DNA from: an uncultured Oscillospiraceae bacterium
Lineage (GTDB): Bacteria; Bacillota; Clostridia; Oscillospirales; Ruminococcaceae
Assembly: GCA_934481355.1 (NCBI GenBank)
Contig: CAKSPH010000025.1
Coordinates: forward strand, 1 to 39,466
Length of the DNA: 39,466 bases
Direction of reading: 5' to 3'
Shown here one piece after another: positions 1-8,239 of the stretch. Within the stretch, counting starts at the first letter, position 1. Each line of letters starts with the position of its first letter. A model generated the notes under the pieces. The model was not told the DNA's origin. It did no database searches and was given only the letters and a program-made list of their open reading frames with translations. The position numbers were made by a program, and so were the translations under genes.

Positions 1-64
1 GGCTCATGAGATTTTTCGGTTTTTGCGGTCAAATCTTCAATAACATACCCGATTTGCTCATATA

Positions 65-93
65 GCAAAAACAGCCGTCCCCTTCGGACGGCT
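65..93 (-). terminator. Intrinsic terminator of tRNA-Ser
   Basis: On the minus strand an 8-bp GC-rich stem (73-80 with 86-93, 5-nt loop) is followed by a run of T (the plus-strand A run at 65-72). It lies about 45 nt past the tRNA 3' end, which fits termination of the tRNA transcript. Confidence 0.8.
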
Positions 94-138
94 GAGAAAA
101 ATCGGAGGTTTTGCCGCGCTCGTTCGCGTGGCAAAACA

Positions 139-227
139 TGGCGGAAGCGGTGGGATTCGAACCCACGGTACCGTGAGGTACAACTGATTTCGAGTCAGTC
201 CCGTTATGACCACTTCGATACGCTTCC
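139..227 (-). tRNA. tRNA-Ser (anticodon CGA)
   Basis: Read on the minus strand, acceptor arms GGAAGCG (227-221) and CGCTTCC (149-143) pair perfectly. The anticodon stem ACTGA/TCAGT encloses a loop CTCGAAA, giving anticodon CGA, which reads UCG serine codons. A long variable arm (class II tRNA) and a GGTTCGAATCC T-arm are present. Discriminator G is at 142 and CCA is encoded at 141-139. A sigma-A promoter lies just upstream and an intrinsic terminator downstream, so this is a complete single-gene unit. Confidence 0.95.
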
Positions 228-245
228 AGAAACAATATCATATTT

Positions 246-274
246 ATTTTACCACTATTCCGGTATTTTGTCAA
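246..274 (-). promoter_or_regulatory. Promoter of tRNA-Ser
   Basis: Minus-strand TTGACA (274-269), 17-nt spacer, TAAAAT (251-246), about 20 nt upstream of the tRNA 5' end. This is near-consensus sigma-A. Confidence 0.85.
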
Positions 275-319
275 GTGGTAAAGAAAATTTTCATCAGAAT
301 GTGAAATTTTTTTGCGGGG

Positions 320-348
320 TTGAAATTTTCGCCGCTATATGATATAAT
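320..348 (+). promoter_or_regulatory. Promoter of the GH27 gene
   Basis: TTGAAA (320-325), 17-nt spacer, TATAAT (343-348). The start codon at 383 follows after about 28 nt of leader containing AAAGGAG. This also argues against a translation start at the TTG inside the -35 box. Confidence 0.8.
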
Positions 349-382
349 TGAAATGTATTTATATTCTGTAAAGGAGCATTTT

Positions 383-1654
383 ATGGCATACAACAATGTC
401 GCACACACCCCTCCCATGGGCTGGAACAGCTGGGACTGCTACGGAGCCGCCGTCAATGAAGCAACGGTCCGTGCAAACGCCGAATTCATGGCGAAGAACC
501 TCAGGCAGTTCGGCTGGGAATATATCGTCGTTGATATCCAGTGGAGCAATCCCATCGCAAAGAATCACGTATATCAGCCGTTCACCGAACTCTGCATGGA
601 CGAGTACTCACGGCTTGTCCCGGCTGTCGAGAGGTTTCCTTCTGCTGCCGACGGTAAGGGCTTCGCTCCGCTTGCCGGGTACGTTCACTCCCTCGGGCTG
701 AAATTCGGCATACATATCATGCGCGGTATCCCGAGGCAGGCAGTCCACAGGAACACCGCCATCAAAGGCACAGACAAGACCGCCCGCGAGATAGCCAAAA
801 CCGCAAGCATTTGCCAGTGGAACACCGATATGTACGGCGTTGACCCCGAAAAGGAAGGCGCACGCGAGTACTACGACAGTCTTTTCGAGCTCTACAGGAG
901 CTGGGGCGTTGACTTCATCAAGGTGGACGATATCTGCCGCGAGCTCCCGCATGAGGAATCCGAGCTGGTAATGCTCAGCGAATCCCTCCGCTCCTGCGGA
1001 AAGGACATGGTGCTCAGCCTCTCGCCCGGAGCCGCGCTCCCGGAAAAAGCGGAGCTTTACAAGCAGGTGAGCAATATGTGGCGCATTACAGACGACTTCT
1101 GGGACAACTGGCCGCAGCTCCTCGATATGTTCAGCAGGGCGCAGACATGGTGTATCCATGCCGGGGACGGTCATTTCCCGGACGCGGATATGCTTCCCAT
1201 CGGCGCGATTTTGCAGGATTACGGTCCGGACGGCTGGACAAAGTTCACTGAGGACGAGCAGAAAACCATGATGAGCCTCTGGTGCATTATGCGCTCTCCG
1301 CTGATAATAGGCGGCGAAATGACCAAGTTTGACGATTTCTCCATGAGCCTGCTCACAAATCCCGAGCTTATCGAATGCCTGAACCGCACACATTCCGCGC
1401 ACCCGCTCTTCCGGAGAACTGTTGACGGAAACGAGCAGATTGCATGGTTCACCACCCACGAGGACGGAAAGTCGTTCTATGCCGCGCTGTTCAACTGCGG
1501 CGAAAGCGAATGCGAAATAACAGCGGAGCTCCCGGTAAAGTGCAGCCTTTCTTCACATGAGATATGGACAGGGGCAGAATCCGGGGTTTCAGGCAGTATT
1601 TCCGCAGTTGTAAAGCCCCACGGAACCGCAATGTTCCGCCTGACCCGCGTTTAA
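383..1654 (+). CDS. Glycoside hydrolase family 27 (alpha-galactosidase family)
   Basis: 423 aa, predicted cytoplasmic since no signal peptide is visible. The N-terminal signature TPPMGWNSWDCYG (residues 9-21) is the hallmark of GH27 (beta/alpha)8 barrels. FIKVDD places the likely nucleophile at D182, and RITDDFW (D237/D238) lies where GH27 enzymes carry the acid/base aspartate. The last ~90 residues look like the usual C-terminal beta-sandwich. Family members release terminal alpha-galactose or, in some subfamilies, beta-L-arabinopyranose; the exact substrate cannot be read here. ATG 383 is chosen because AAGGAG lies 7 nt before it and the family motif begins right after it; the upstream in-frame TTG lies in the promoter. 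With no export signal it probably acts on imported oligosaccharides. It is followed after 13 nt by an HD-domain gene, probably on the same transcript. Confidence 0.88.
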   Translation: MAYNNVAHTPPMGWNSWDCYGAAVNEATVRANAEFMAKNLRQFGWEYIVVDIQWSNPIAKNHVYQPFTELCMDEYSRLVPAVERFPSAADGKGFAPLAGYVHSLGLKFGIHIMRGIPRQAVHRNTAIKGTDKTAREIAKTASICQWNTDMYGVDPEKEGAREYYDSLFELYRSWGVDFIKVDDICRELPHEESELVMLSESLRSCGKDMVLSLSPGAALPEKAELYKQVSNMWRITDDFWDNWPQLLDMFSRAQTWCIHAGDGHFPDADMLPIGAILQDYGPDGWTKFTEDEQKTMMSLWCIMRSPLIIGGEMTKFDDFSMSLLTNPELIECLNRTHSAHPLFRRTVDGNEQIAWFTTHEDGKSFYAALFNCGESECEITAELPVKCSLSSHEIWTGAESGVSGSISAVVKPHGTAMFRLTRV

Positions 1655-1667
1655 GGAAGGGATCATT

Positions 1668-2357
1668 TTGAGCAATCTTACCTATGAATATATCCGCAGA
1701 AACAAGGATATCCAGACCTATATCAATTATGCGGACGCGGCGCTCAGCACCATAGGCTACACGGAGCATTCCAACGCCCATGTTGAGCGCGCGGCGGCTT
1801 CCGCATTCATGATACTGACTACCCTGGGCTATGAACAGCGCACCTGCGAGCTCGCCGAGATAGCCGCCTATATGCACGATATCGGCAACGTCATCAACCG
1901 TATCGACCACGCGCAGAGCGGCGCGGTAATGGCTTTCCGTCTGCTGGACAACCTCGGTATGCCGGCGGACGAGATCTCCCTGATAGTTTCCGCTATCGGC
2001 AACCACGACGAGGGCACCGCCGCTCCGGTAACCCCTATCGCAGCGGCGCTCATCATCGCCGACAAATCCGACGTGCGGCGCTCCAGGGTGCGCTCCGCTG
2101 ACGGTCCGTTCGTTCCAAGCACTGAGAATCTCGCCCGGGATATACACGACCGCGTGAACTACGCGGTTGAGCAGTCCTCGCTGTATTTCTCGGAGGATAA
2201 AAAGCGCATCATCCTCGACCTTACGATCGACCGGAACATTTCCTCCATAATGGAATATTTTGAGATTTTCCTTGACAGAATGAAGCTCTGCCGCCGCGCC
2301 GCCGAATTCCTGGGGGTTGAATTCGCGCTGCACATAAACGGCGCCGTTCTTCTTTAG
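1668..2357 (+). CDS. HD-domain phosphohydrolase
   Basis: 229 aa, starting at TTG 1668 with AAGGAAGG ending 7 nt upstream; no better ATG keeps the N-terminal helices. H34/H38, the H70-D71 pair in YMHDIGN, and a later GNHDEG followed by ADKSD form the metal-binding set of HD hydrolases, which cleave nucleotide or cyclic-dinucleotide phosphoesters. The substrate is unknown. The gene follows the GH27 gene closely and is probably co-transcribed. Its TAG stop is unusual: the final G is the first base of a palindromic repeat element, so the element may have supplied the stop codon and trimmed or altered the original C-terminus. The HD assignment is solid; a role in sugar metabolism would be guesswork. 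Confidence 0.8.
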   Translation: MSNLTYEYIRRNKDIQTYINYADAALSTIGYTEHSNAHVERAAASAFMILTTLGYEQRTCELAEIAAYMHDIGNVINRIDHAQSGAVMAFRLLDNLGMPADEISLIVSAIGNHDEGTAAPVTPIAAALIIADKSDVRRSRVRSADGPFVPSTENLARDIHDRVNYAVEQSSLYFSEDKKRIILDLTIDRNISSIMEYFEIFLDRMKLCRRAAEFLGVEFALHINGAVLL

Positions 2358-2545
2358 GTAACCTCTAAAAACCGGGACACGAGCAGATTTCGTATATGAC
2401 TTATATCAGATGTAAGGCACCAAACCGCAGTAATACTTGATGTATTTCAAGGTTTGGTAACGCAACAGATGATGAATAAGGAGCGAAGCGACGTTTCTTG
2501 GTAAGTCATAGAAATCTGCCGTGAAGGAGGTTTTTAGAGGTTACC
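2357..2545. repeat. Palindromic MITE-like repeat, copy 1
   Basis: 189 bp bounded by a perfect 17-bp inverted repeat (GGTAACCTCTAAAAACC at 2357 and its complement ending at 2545). Inner arms also pair: 2383-2391 with 2511-2519, 2396-2403 with 2502-2509, and 2419-2426 with 2451-2458, so the whole unit can fold as one long hairpin. A possible 4-bp direct repeat TTTA flanks it (2353-2356, 2546-2549). No coding potential is seen. A related copy lies at 27296-27535 and a short relative at 21049-21122. It resembles a non-autonomous transposable palindrome; no transposase is in the window. Confidence 0.8.
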
Positions 2546-2645
2546 TTTAAACTGTCGTTTCGTGCGGTAATGCTGTGATATTGCCGGAATTTCTCCGGAA
2601 AGCGTAGCCTTTTTGATAAAATTTGTTGAATTTTTTAAAAAGCCC

Positions 2646-2674
2646 TTGAAATTCCGGCAATAATATAGTAAAAT
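2646..2674 (+). promoter_or_regulatory. Promoter of the pur operon
   Basis: TTGAAA (2646-2651), 17-nt spacer, TAAAAT (2669-2674). Transcription should begin near 2681, about 200 nt before purE. Confidence 0.75.
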
Positions 2675-2680
2675 ATAGAT

Positions 2681-2860
2681 AGTATCCTGCGTCTGTTCAC
2701 AGGTGCGGAGTAAATTCCGTAAAAGGGAGAGCGAAAGCAATGGGTGTAAGGTTTGCCATCAGTTGTTATGGGGATAATTCCGCTTCTTTTTACAGAATAA
2801 TTGCAACCATTAGACAACTGTAACTTTTAGCTGTATTCCGCATACAGCTATTTTTATTTT
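2681..2860 (+). promoter_or_regulatory. pur operon leader with attenuator (class not recognised)
   Basis: About 150 nt of structured leader precede a perfect intrinsic terminator in front of purE, the layout of a transcription-attenuating riboswitch or protein-controlled leader. Visible folds are a 9-bp hairpin with wobble pairs at about 2687-2708 and a long-range pair CAGTTGT (2760-2766) with ACAACTG (2814-2820) that abuts the terminator. I do not see the conserved cores of the guanine/adenine, ZTP, THF, glycine or T-box classes. A purine-pathway signal such as a base, PRPP or (p)ppGpp is expected from context only. Confidence 0.5.
2828..2860 (+). terminator. Leader terminator upstream of purE
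   Basis: Perfect 9-bp stem TAGCTGTAT/ATACAGCTA with a 5-nt loop, then TTTTTATTTT, ending 24 nt before the purE start codon. Its position between promoter and first gene makes it an attenuator. Confidence 0.85.
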
Positions 2861-2883
2861 CAAGCAAATGAAAGGAAGATACC

Positions 2884-3390
2884 ATGTCAGAAACTAAAAA
2901 AGTCGGCATTGTTATGGGCAGCGACAGCGATTTCCCGGTAGTCCGCAAGGCTGCCGAGGCTCTCAGGGAGTTCGGTATTCCGTTCGAGATGAGAGTGCTT
3001 TCCGCTCACCGTTCCCCGAAAGAAGTCGCTGAGTTCGCACAGAACGCACGCGCAGACGGCTTCGGCGTGATCATCGCGGCGGCTGGAATGGCGGCGCATC
3101 TCGCAGGCGCAATCGCAGGAAACACCACCCTGCCGGTGATCGCTATCCCGGTCAAGGCAAAGGCTCTGGAGGGAGTTGACGCGCTTCTCAGCTCCGTCAT
3201 GATGCCTCCGGGGGTTCCGGTCGCAACAGTCGGTATCGACGCAGCCGCTAACGCAGGCTATCTCGCAGCCGAAATACTCAGCGTTTCCGACGCAGATCTC
3301 GCGGACAAGCTCCTCGATTTCAAGAAGAAGCAGAACGAGAAGAACCTCGCCGCTGACGCTAAAATGCAGGAAACGGCAAAGGAAATCTAA
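2884..3390 (+). CDS. purE: N5-carboxyaminoimidazole ribonucleotide mutase
   Basis: 168 aa, normal for class I PurE. GSDSD (residues 12-16) and SAHRSP (40-45, H42 being the catalytic histidine) are the class I signatures. It converts N5-CAIR to CAIR in de novo purine synthesis, in the cytoplasm, as an octamer in known cases. The start ATG has AAAGGAAG upstream. It is the first gene of the operon, behind a promoter and attenuator, and purC follows after 56 nt. The partner N5-CAIR synthetase PurK is not in the window. Confidence 0.96.
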   Translation: MSETKKVGIVMGSDSDFPVVRKAAEALREFGIPFEMRVLSAHRSPKEVAEFAQNARADGFGVIIAAAGMAAHLAGAIAGNTTLPVIAIPVKAKALEGVDALLSSVMMPPGVPVATVGIDAAANAGYLAAEILSVSDADLADKLLDFKKKQNEKNLAADAKMQETAKEI

Positions 3391-3446
3391 GTCACAAACC
3401 TGCCGCGGCAGGATAAATACACACATACATCAAAGGAGATATTACA

Positions 3447-4163
3447 ATGAGCTACACAAAGGCAGAACAGCTTTACGAAGGCAAGGCGAAGAAGGTTTTC
3501 GCCTGCGCAGAAAACCCTGACTACGTTATCGTTTCCTACAAGGACGACGCTACCGCCTTCAACGGTCTGAAAAAGGGTCAGATCCACGGCAAGGGCGTTA
3601 TCAACAACAAGATGACAAACTATATGTTCGGTCTGCTCGAAAAGGAGGGCATTCCTACCCACCTTATCGAAGAGATCAACGACCGCGAGACAGTTGTTAA
3701 GAAGGTCGAGATCGTTCCGCTGGAAGTTATCGTAAGAAACGTTGCAGCAGGCAGCTTCTCCAAGAAGCTCGGCATTGAGGAGGGCACTCCCCTTAAGACT
3801 CCGACTCTCGAGTTCAGCTACAAGAACGACGACCTCGGCGATCCGTTCATCAACAGCTACTACGCTCTCGGTCTTGGTCTTGCTACTCAGGAGGAGATCG
3901 ACACTATCTCCAGGTACGCTTTCGCTGTAAACAAGTTCATGCTTGAATACTTCAAGAAGCTCAACATCGACCTTATCGACTTCAAGATCGAGTTCGGCCG
4001 TTTCCACGGTCAGATAATCCTCGCCGACGAGATCTCCCCGGATACCTGCCGCTTCTGGGATTCCACGACCCACGAGAAGCTTGACAAGGACAGATTCCGC
4101 AGGGATATGGGCGGCGTTGAGGACGCATATCAGGAGATCATGCGCAGAATTTTCGGCAAGTAA
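3447..4163 (+). CDS. purC: SAICAR synthetase
   Basis: 238 aa, typical of monofunctional bacterial PurC. It starts LYEGKAKK (ATP-binding strand) and has [15 protein letters not shown] and DFKIEFGR, all hallmarks of phosphoribosylaminoimidazole-succinocarboxamide synthase. It joins aspartate to CAIR using ATP, directly after PurE in the pathway. AAAGGAG precedes ATG 3447. A structured non-coding gap of about 100 nt separates it from the next gene. Confidence 0.96.
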   Translation: MSYTKAEQLYEGKAKKVFACAENPDYVIVSYKDDATAFNGLKKGQIHGKGVINNKMTNYMFGLLEKEGIPTHLIEEINDRETVVKKVEIVPLEVIVRNVAAGSFSKKLGIEEGTPLKTPTLEFSYKNDDLGDPFINSYYALGLGLATQEEIDTISRYAFAVNKFMLEYFKKLNIDLIDFKIEFGRFHGQIILADEISPDTCRFWDSTTHEKLDKDRFRRDMGGVEDAYQEIMRRIFGK

Positions 4164-4231
4164 TAAGCCGGGTCACAAGGTAACGGGATATCATTCAGCT
4201 ATCCGGAGCAGGGCTTCCCTGCCCCGGCTTA
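4164..4231 (+). other. Three-way-junction RNA between purC and the purF paralog
   Basis: A 9-bp closing helix TAAGCCGGG (4164-4172) pairs with CCCGGCTTA (4223-4231). Inside are GGATA/TATCC (4186-4190, 4200-4204) and GCAGGG/CCCTGC (4208-4213, 4217-4222). All stems are perfect, and the fold overlaps the purC stop. No T run follows, so it is not a plain terminator. It could be an mRNA-stabilising or ligand-binding element, or a processing site. Confidence 0.55.
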
Positions 4232-4267
4232 GTTGATACAGACAGAGAAAAGGCGGTATAACTTTAT

Positions 4268-5692
4268 ATGGGCGGTTTTTTCGGAGCAGCAACTGAACAT
4301 AGCTGCATAAGCGACGTATTCTTCGGCACCGATTACCATTCGCACCTTGGAACAAGAAGAGGCGGCATGACCGCGTACTCCCCCGAAAAGGGATTCCAGA
4401 GGAGCATTCACAGCATTGAGAACTCCCCGTTCAGAACAAAGTTCGAGAACGATGTTGAGAACATGGAGGGAAACCTCTGCATCGGCAGCATAAGCGACAC
4501 CGACCCGCAGCCCCTCATGATGAAATCAAGGCTGGGGACCTACGCGGTGTGCAATATCGGCATAATCAACAACGCGGACGAGCTCTGCGATGAGCTCTTA
4601 AAGAGCACTCACGCCAGCTACGAGGCAATGAGCAGCGGAAAGGTGAACTCCTCCACGCTTATCGGCGCCCTCATCGCGCAGAAGGACACTCTGGCAGACG
4701 GCATTCATTACGCCATGGAGCGTATCGAAGGCACCATTTCCCTGCTGATACTCACGGAGGACGGCATCATCGCCGCCCGCGACAAGAACGGCAGACTGCC
4801 TATAATCATCGGCAGGCGCGACGACGGCTACTGCGTATCTTTCGAGAGCTTCGCTTTCCAGAAGCTGGGTTATGAGATGTACCGAGAAATGCTTCCCGGC
4901 GAGATCGTGAAGATAACGTCCAAGCGCGCAGAGGTGCTCCGCGAGGGCTGCCAGAAGGATCTCAAAATATGCACGTTCCTGTGGACGTACTACGGCTATC
5001 CCAACTCCGTTTACGAGGGCGTGACCGTTGAGACCATGCGCACAAGAAACGGCGAGATAATGGCTGAGCACGACATCAGCAACGGAACCCTTCCGGACGT
5101 TGATTTCATCTGCGGCGTACCGGATTCCGGCGTTCCCCACGCGATAGGCTACGCAAACAGAAGCGGTATTCCCTTCGCGCGTCCTTTTATAAAGTATACC
5201 CCCACATGGCCCCGCAGCTTCATGCCGCAGAGCCAGTCCATGAGAAACAAGGTTGCAAAGATGAAGCTTATCCCCGTCCATGAGCTTATCGAGGGGAAAA
5301 AGCTCCTGTTCGTTGACGACAGCATCGTAAGAGGCACACAGCTCCGCGAAACCGTGGAGTTCCTGTACGCGAACGGCGCCAGGGAGGTACATATGCGTTC
5401 CGCCTGTCCGCCTATCATGTACGGCTGCAAGTATCTGAACTTCTCCAGAAGCACCTCAGAGCTTGACCTCATCGCACGCCGCATTATCCATGAATTCGAG
5501 GGTGAAGAGGGCGTGCAGTACATCGCGGAATACAGCGATACAAACACAGAGCGCGGCAAAAAGCTCAGAGCTGAGATATGCAAGCGCCTGAAGCTCACAT
5601 CGCTTGAATTCCAGTCCCTCGAGGGCACGGTGAAGGCTGTCGGACTTCCTGAAAGCGGGCTTTGCAGCTACTGCTGGAACGGAAAGGAATGA
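4268..5692 (+). CDS. PurF paralog lacking the glutaminase cysteine
   Basis: 474 aa and collinear with the adjacent PurF over both domains. The N-terminus reads MGGFFGAATEH, so the N-terminal nucleophile cysteine of class II glutamine amidotransferases (CGVFGI in the neighbour) is replaced by glycine, and the LQHRGQES loop has become GTRRGGMTA. The phosphoribosyltransferase half keeps the PRPP loop VDDSIVRGT (349-357) and the CGVPDSGVP segment. The presumed 4Fe-4S ligands of Bacillus-type PurF are kept (C235, C387, C466, C469). It should therefore bind PRPP but not hydrolyse glutamine. It could use free ammonia, form a hetero-oligomer with PurF, or regulate it. It sits immediately upstream of true purF (6-nt gap), suggesting coupled synthesis. 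The ribosome binding site (AAAGGCGG) is weak and distant. Confidence 0.8.
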   Translation: MGGFFGAATEHSCISDVFFGTDYHSHLGTRRGGMTAYSPEKGFQRSIHSIENSPFRTKFENDVENMEGNLCIGSISDTDPQPLMMKSRLGTYAVCNIGIINNADELCDELLKSTHASYEAMSSGKVNSSTLIGALIAQKDTLADGIHYAMERIEGTISLLILTEDGIIAARDKNGRLPIIIGRRDDGYCVSFESFAFQKLGYEMYREMLPGEIVKITSKRAEVLREGCQKDLKICTFLWTYYGYPNSVYEGVTVETMRTRNGEIMAEHDISNGTLPDVDFICGVPDSGVPHAIGYANRSGIPFARPFIKYTPTWPRSFMPQSQSMRNKVAKMKLIPVHELIEGKKLLFVDDSIVRGTQLRETVEFLYANGAREVHMRSACPPIMYGCKYLNFSRSTSELDLIARRIIHEFEGEEGVQYIAEYSDTNTERGKKLRAEICKRLKLTSLEFQSLEGTVKAVGLPESGLCSYCWNGKE

Positions 5693-5698
5693 TATACT

Positions 5699-7123
5699 TT
5701 GTCAGGTAATATCCACGAGGAATGCGGCGTATTCGGCATTTACTGCAATACGCCGTCCGATGTGGCGCACTCCGCTTATTTCGGGCTGTATGCGCTTCAG
5801 CACAGGGGTCAGGAAAGCTGCGGAATCGTTGTTAACGACCGCGGGGTTTTCAAGACCCACAAGGGACTTGGTCTGGTGAACGAGGTGTTCACCGAGCGGG
5901 TACTCTCTGAATTCGGAAAGGGCAGGATCGCCGTTGGCCATGTGCGCTACTCCACCACCGGAAACGTGAACACTGCCAACTGCCAGCCCATGACGGTGCG
6001 CCATGTAAAGGGCGCGCTCGCCATCGCCCACAACGGAAACCTTATCAACGCGCTCGACCTGCGCCGCCAGTATGAGCTGAAAGGCGCGATATTCCACAGT
6101 ACGAGCGACACCGAGGTCATTTCCTACGCAATTACCGAGGCACGCCTTACGACAAACTCCATTCAGGAGGCGGTCGAGCAGGCGATGTATAAGATAAAAG
6201 GCGCGTATTCACTTGCAATAATGTCGCCGAAAAAGCTCATTGCGGCACGCGACCCGCAGGGCTTCAGACCGCTTTGTCTGGGTAAGCTCCCGGACGGCGC
6301 GGGCTATGTCGTGGCTTCCGAGAGCTGCGCACTCGACAGCACTGGCGCCGATTTCGTCCGGGATATCGAACCCGGAGAGATAGTCGTTATCGACGAGAAC
6401 GGCGTTCAGAGCATTAGGACCCACTGCGGTCAGAGGAGCTCCATGTGCGTGTTCGAGTTCATTTATTTTGCGCGCCCCGACTCGGTCATCGAGGGTGCGA
6501 GCGTCCACCGCGCGCGTCTGCGTGCAGGTCATTATCTTGCGCTGGAGCACCCGGTTCAGGCGGACGTCGTCATCGGCTGCCCGGACAGCGGACTTGACGC
6601 GGCGCTCGGCTTCGCACAGCAGAGCGGTATTCCCTACGGAGTCGGCTTCGTAAAGAACCGCTATATCGGCAGAACGTTCATTCAGCCTACTCAGGGAATG
6701 CGTGAGAATTCCGTAAGGATAAAGCTGAACGCGGTCAGCGAAACGGTAAAGGGCAAGCGCGTTGTCCTTATAGATGACAGTATCGTAAGAGGAACTACCT
6801 CGGCGAAGGTCGTCAAGCTGCTCCGCCATGCGGGCGCTACTGAGATCCACATGAGAATATCCTCCCCGCCTTTCGTGAGCGAGTGTTTCTTCGGAACGGA
6901 CATCGACAGCAAGGAGAACCTTATCGCGAACAAGCACACCGTTGAGGAAATCGCACAGATAATCGGCGTGGATTCCCTCGGATTCCTCAGCACGGACAGC
7001 GTTACAAAAATCGCTGAAAATGCCGGCTGCGGCTTCTGCACCGGCTGCTTCACCGGAAAGTACCCGATAGAAGTTCCAAAGGAAATACCCAAGGACAAAT
7101 TTGAAATGAAGTTCGACGAATGA
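5699..7123 (+). CDS. purF: Amidophosphoribosyltransferase
   Basis: 474 aa. It starts at TTG 5699 with GGAAAGGA upstream and carries an 8-residue propeptide ending in EE before catalytic C9 (CGVFGI), which self-processing would expose. ALQHRGQES, HVRYSTTG and IAHNGNL build the glutaminase site. LIDDSIVRGTT is the PRPP loop. Cysteines in SSMCVFEF, SECFFG and CGFCTGC match the 4Fe-4S ligands of the Bacillus enzyme type. It makes phosphoribosylamine from PRPP and glutamine, the first committed and feedback-inhibited step. It lies directly after its cysteine-less paralog and before purM. Confidence 0.96.
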   Translation: MSGNIHEECGVFGIYCNTPSDVAHSAYFGLYALQHRGQESCGIVVNDRGVFKTHKGLGLVNEVFTERVLSEFGKGRIAVGHVRYSTTGNVNTANCQPMTVRHVKGALAIAHNGNLINALDLRRQYELKGAIFHSTSDTEVISYAITEARLTTNSIQEAVEQAMYKIKGAYSLAIMSPKKLIAARDPQGFRPLCLGKLPDGAGYVVASESCALDSTGADFVRDIEPGEIVVIDENGVQSIRTHCGQRSSMCVFEFIYFARPDSVIEGASVHRARLRAGHYLALEHPVQADVVIGCPDSGLDAALGFAQQSGIPYGVGFVKNRYIGRTFIQPTQGMRENSVRIKLNAVSETVKGKRVVLIDDSIVRGTTSAKVVKLLRHAGATEIHMRISSPPFVSECFFGTDIDSKENLIANKHTVEEIAQIIGVDSLGFLSTDSVTKIAENAGCGFCTGCFTGKYPIEVPKEIPKDKFEMKFDE

Positions 7124-7204
7124 GCCGTGCGCCGTTCGGAGGGCTGACAAATACAATTAAGGCTGCTCCGTTCAGTGCGGCGCTCCTTAAGAAAGGACAG
7201 AAAA

Positions 7205-8239
7205 ATGAAAAGTTACAGCGAAAGCTACAAGGCTGCGGGCGTTGACGTGACCGCAGGCTATGAATCCGTTCGTCTTATGAAGGAGCACGTTGCGAGAACC
7301 AACACCCCAGGCTGCATTTCCGGCATCGGAGGCTTCGGCGGTCTGTTCATGCCCGACCTCACCGGCATGAAGGAGCCTGTCCTCGTAAGCGGCACCGACG
7401 GCGTAGGCACCAAGCTCAAGCTTGCAATGCTGATGAACAAGCACGACACCATCGGTATCGACGCGGTTGCAATGTGCGTTAACGACATAATCTGCTGTGG
7501 CGCAAAGCCCCTGTTCTTCCTTGACTACATCGCCATCGGCAAGGTAGTTCCGGAGAAGGTCGCCGAGATCGTCAAGGGCGTGGCTGACGGCTGCGTTATG
7601 GCAGGCTGCGCGCTTGTCGGCGGCGAGACCGCAGAGCACCCCGGCATGATGCCTGACGATGAATACGACATCGCAGGTTACAGCACCGGTATCGTTGACA
7701 AGTCAAAGATCCTCGATCCCACCACCGTAAAGCCCGGCGACGCTATTATCGGTATCGCTTCCAGCGGCGTGCACTCAAACGGATTTTCACTGGTCAGAAA
7801 GGTGTTCAATGTAAACGAGCAGAAGCTCCGCACATTCTACCCTGAGCTCGGCACTTCCCTCGGCGAGGCTCTGCTGGCTCCTACCAGAATCTACGTCAAG
7901 CCGGTTCTGGACGTTATCTCCAAGCTGACCGTAAAGTCCATCAGCCACATCACCGGCGGCGGATTCTATGAGAATATCCCGCGTGCGCTTCCCGACGGAG
8001 TTTCCGCGAAGATCAGCAAGAGCAGCTACGAGGTTCCCGCTATCTTCAAGCTCCTGCAGAAAGAGGGCAATATCCCCGAGCACGATATGTACAACACATT
8101 CAACATGGGTATCGGCATGATGCTCGTTGTTGACAAGGCTGATGCTGCAAAGGCTGTTGAGATCCTCAACGCAGACGGCGAAAAGGCTTACATCATCGGC
8201 GAGACCATTGCAAGCGACGAGGGCGTTATCATCGGATAA
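7205..8239 (+). CDS. purM: Phosphoribosylformylglycinamidine cyclo-ligase (AIR synthetase)
   Basis: 344 aa from ATG 7205, chosen because GAAAGGA lies at the right distance and [15 protein letters not shown] matches the usual PurM N-terminus. [29 protein letters not shown] and [11 protein letters not shown] are family signatures of the ATP-binding PurM/PurL fold. It closes the imidazole ring of AIR from FGAM. The stop codon overlaps the next start as TAATG, so the following unknown gene is translationally coupled. Confidence 0.95.
   Translation: MKSYSESYKAAGVDVTAGYESVRLMKEHVARTNTPGCISGIGGFGGLFMPDLTGMKEPVLVSGTDGVGTKLKLAMLMNKHDTIGIDAVAMCVNDIICCGAKPLFFLDYIAIGKVVPEKVAEIVKGVADGCVMAGCALVGGETAEHPGMMPDDEYDIAGYSTGIVDKSKILDPTTVKPGDAIIGIASSGVHSNGFSLVRKVFNVNEQKLRTFYPELGTSLGEALLAPTRIYVKPVLDVISKLTVKSISHITGGGFYENIPRALPDGVSAKISKSSYEVPAIFKLLQKEGNIPEHDMYNTFNMGIGMMLVVDKADAAKAVEILNADGEKAYIIGETIASDEGVIIG

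Noticed and set aside
608..1459. Long antisense open frame (283 aa) over the GH27 gene
   Set aside because: The plus strand encodes a clear GH27 protein with promoter and ribosome binding site; the antisense frame is a by-product of GC-rich codon use and has no recognisable motif.
2681..2827. Possible cobalamin riboswitch in the purE leader (GGGTGTAAGG and a CCATCAG stretch loosely recall it)
   Set aside because: The conserved GCCACTG core and its partners are missing and the downstream genes are purine genes.
6209..7156. 315-aa antisense open frame over purF
   Set aside because: It mirrors a fully motif-supported PurF, and no promoter or ribosome binding site was seen for it.
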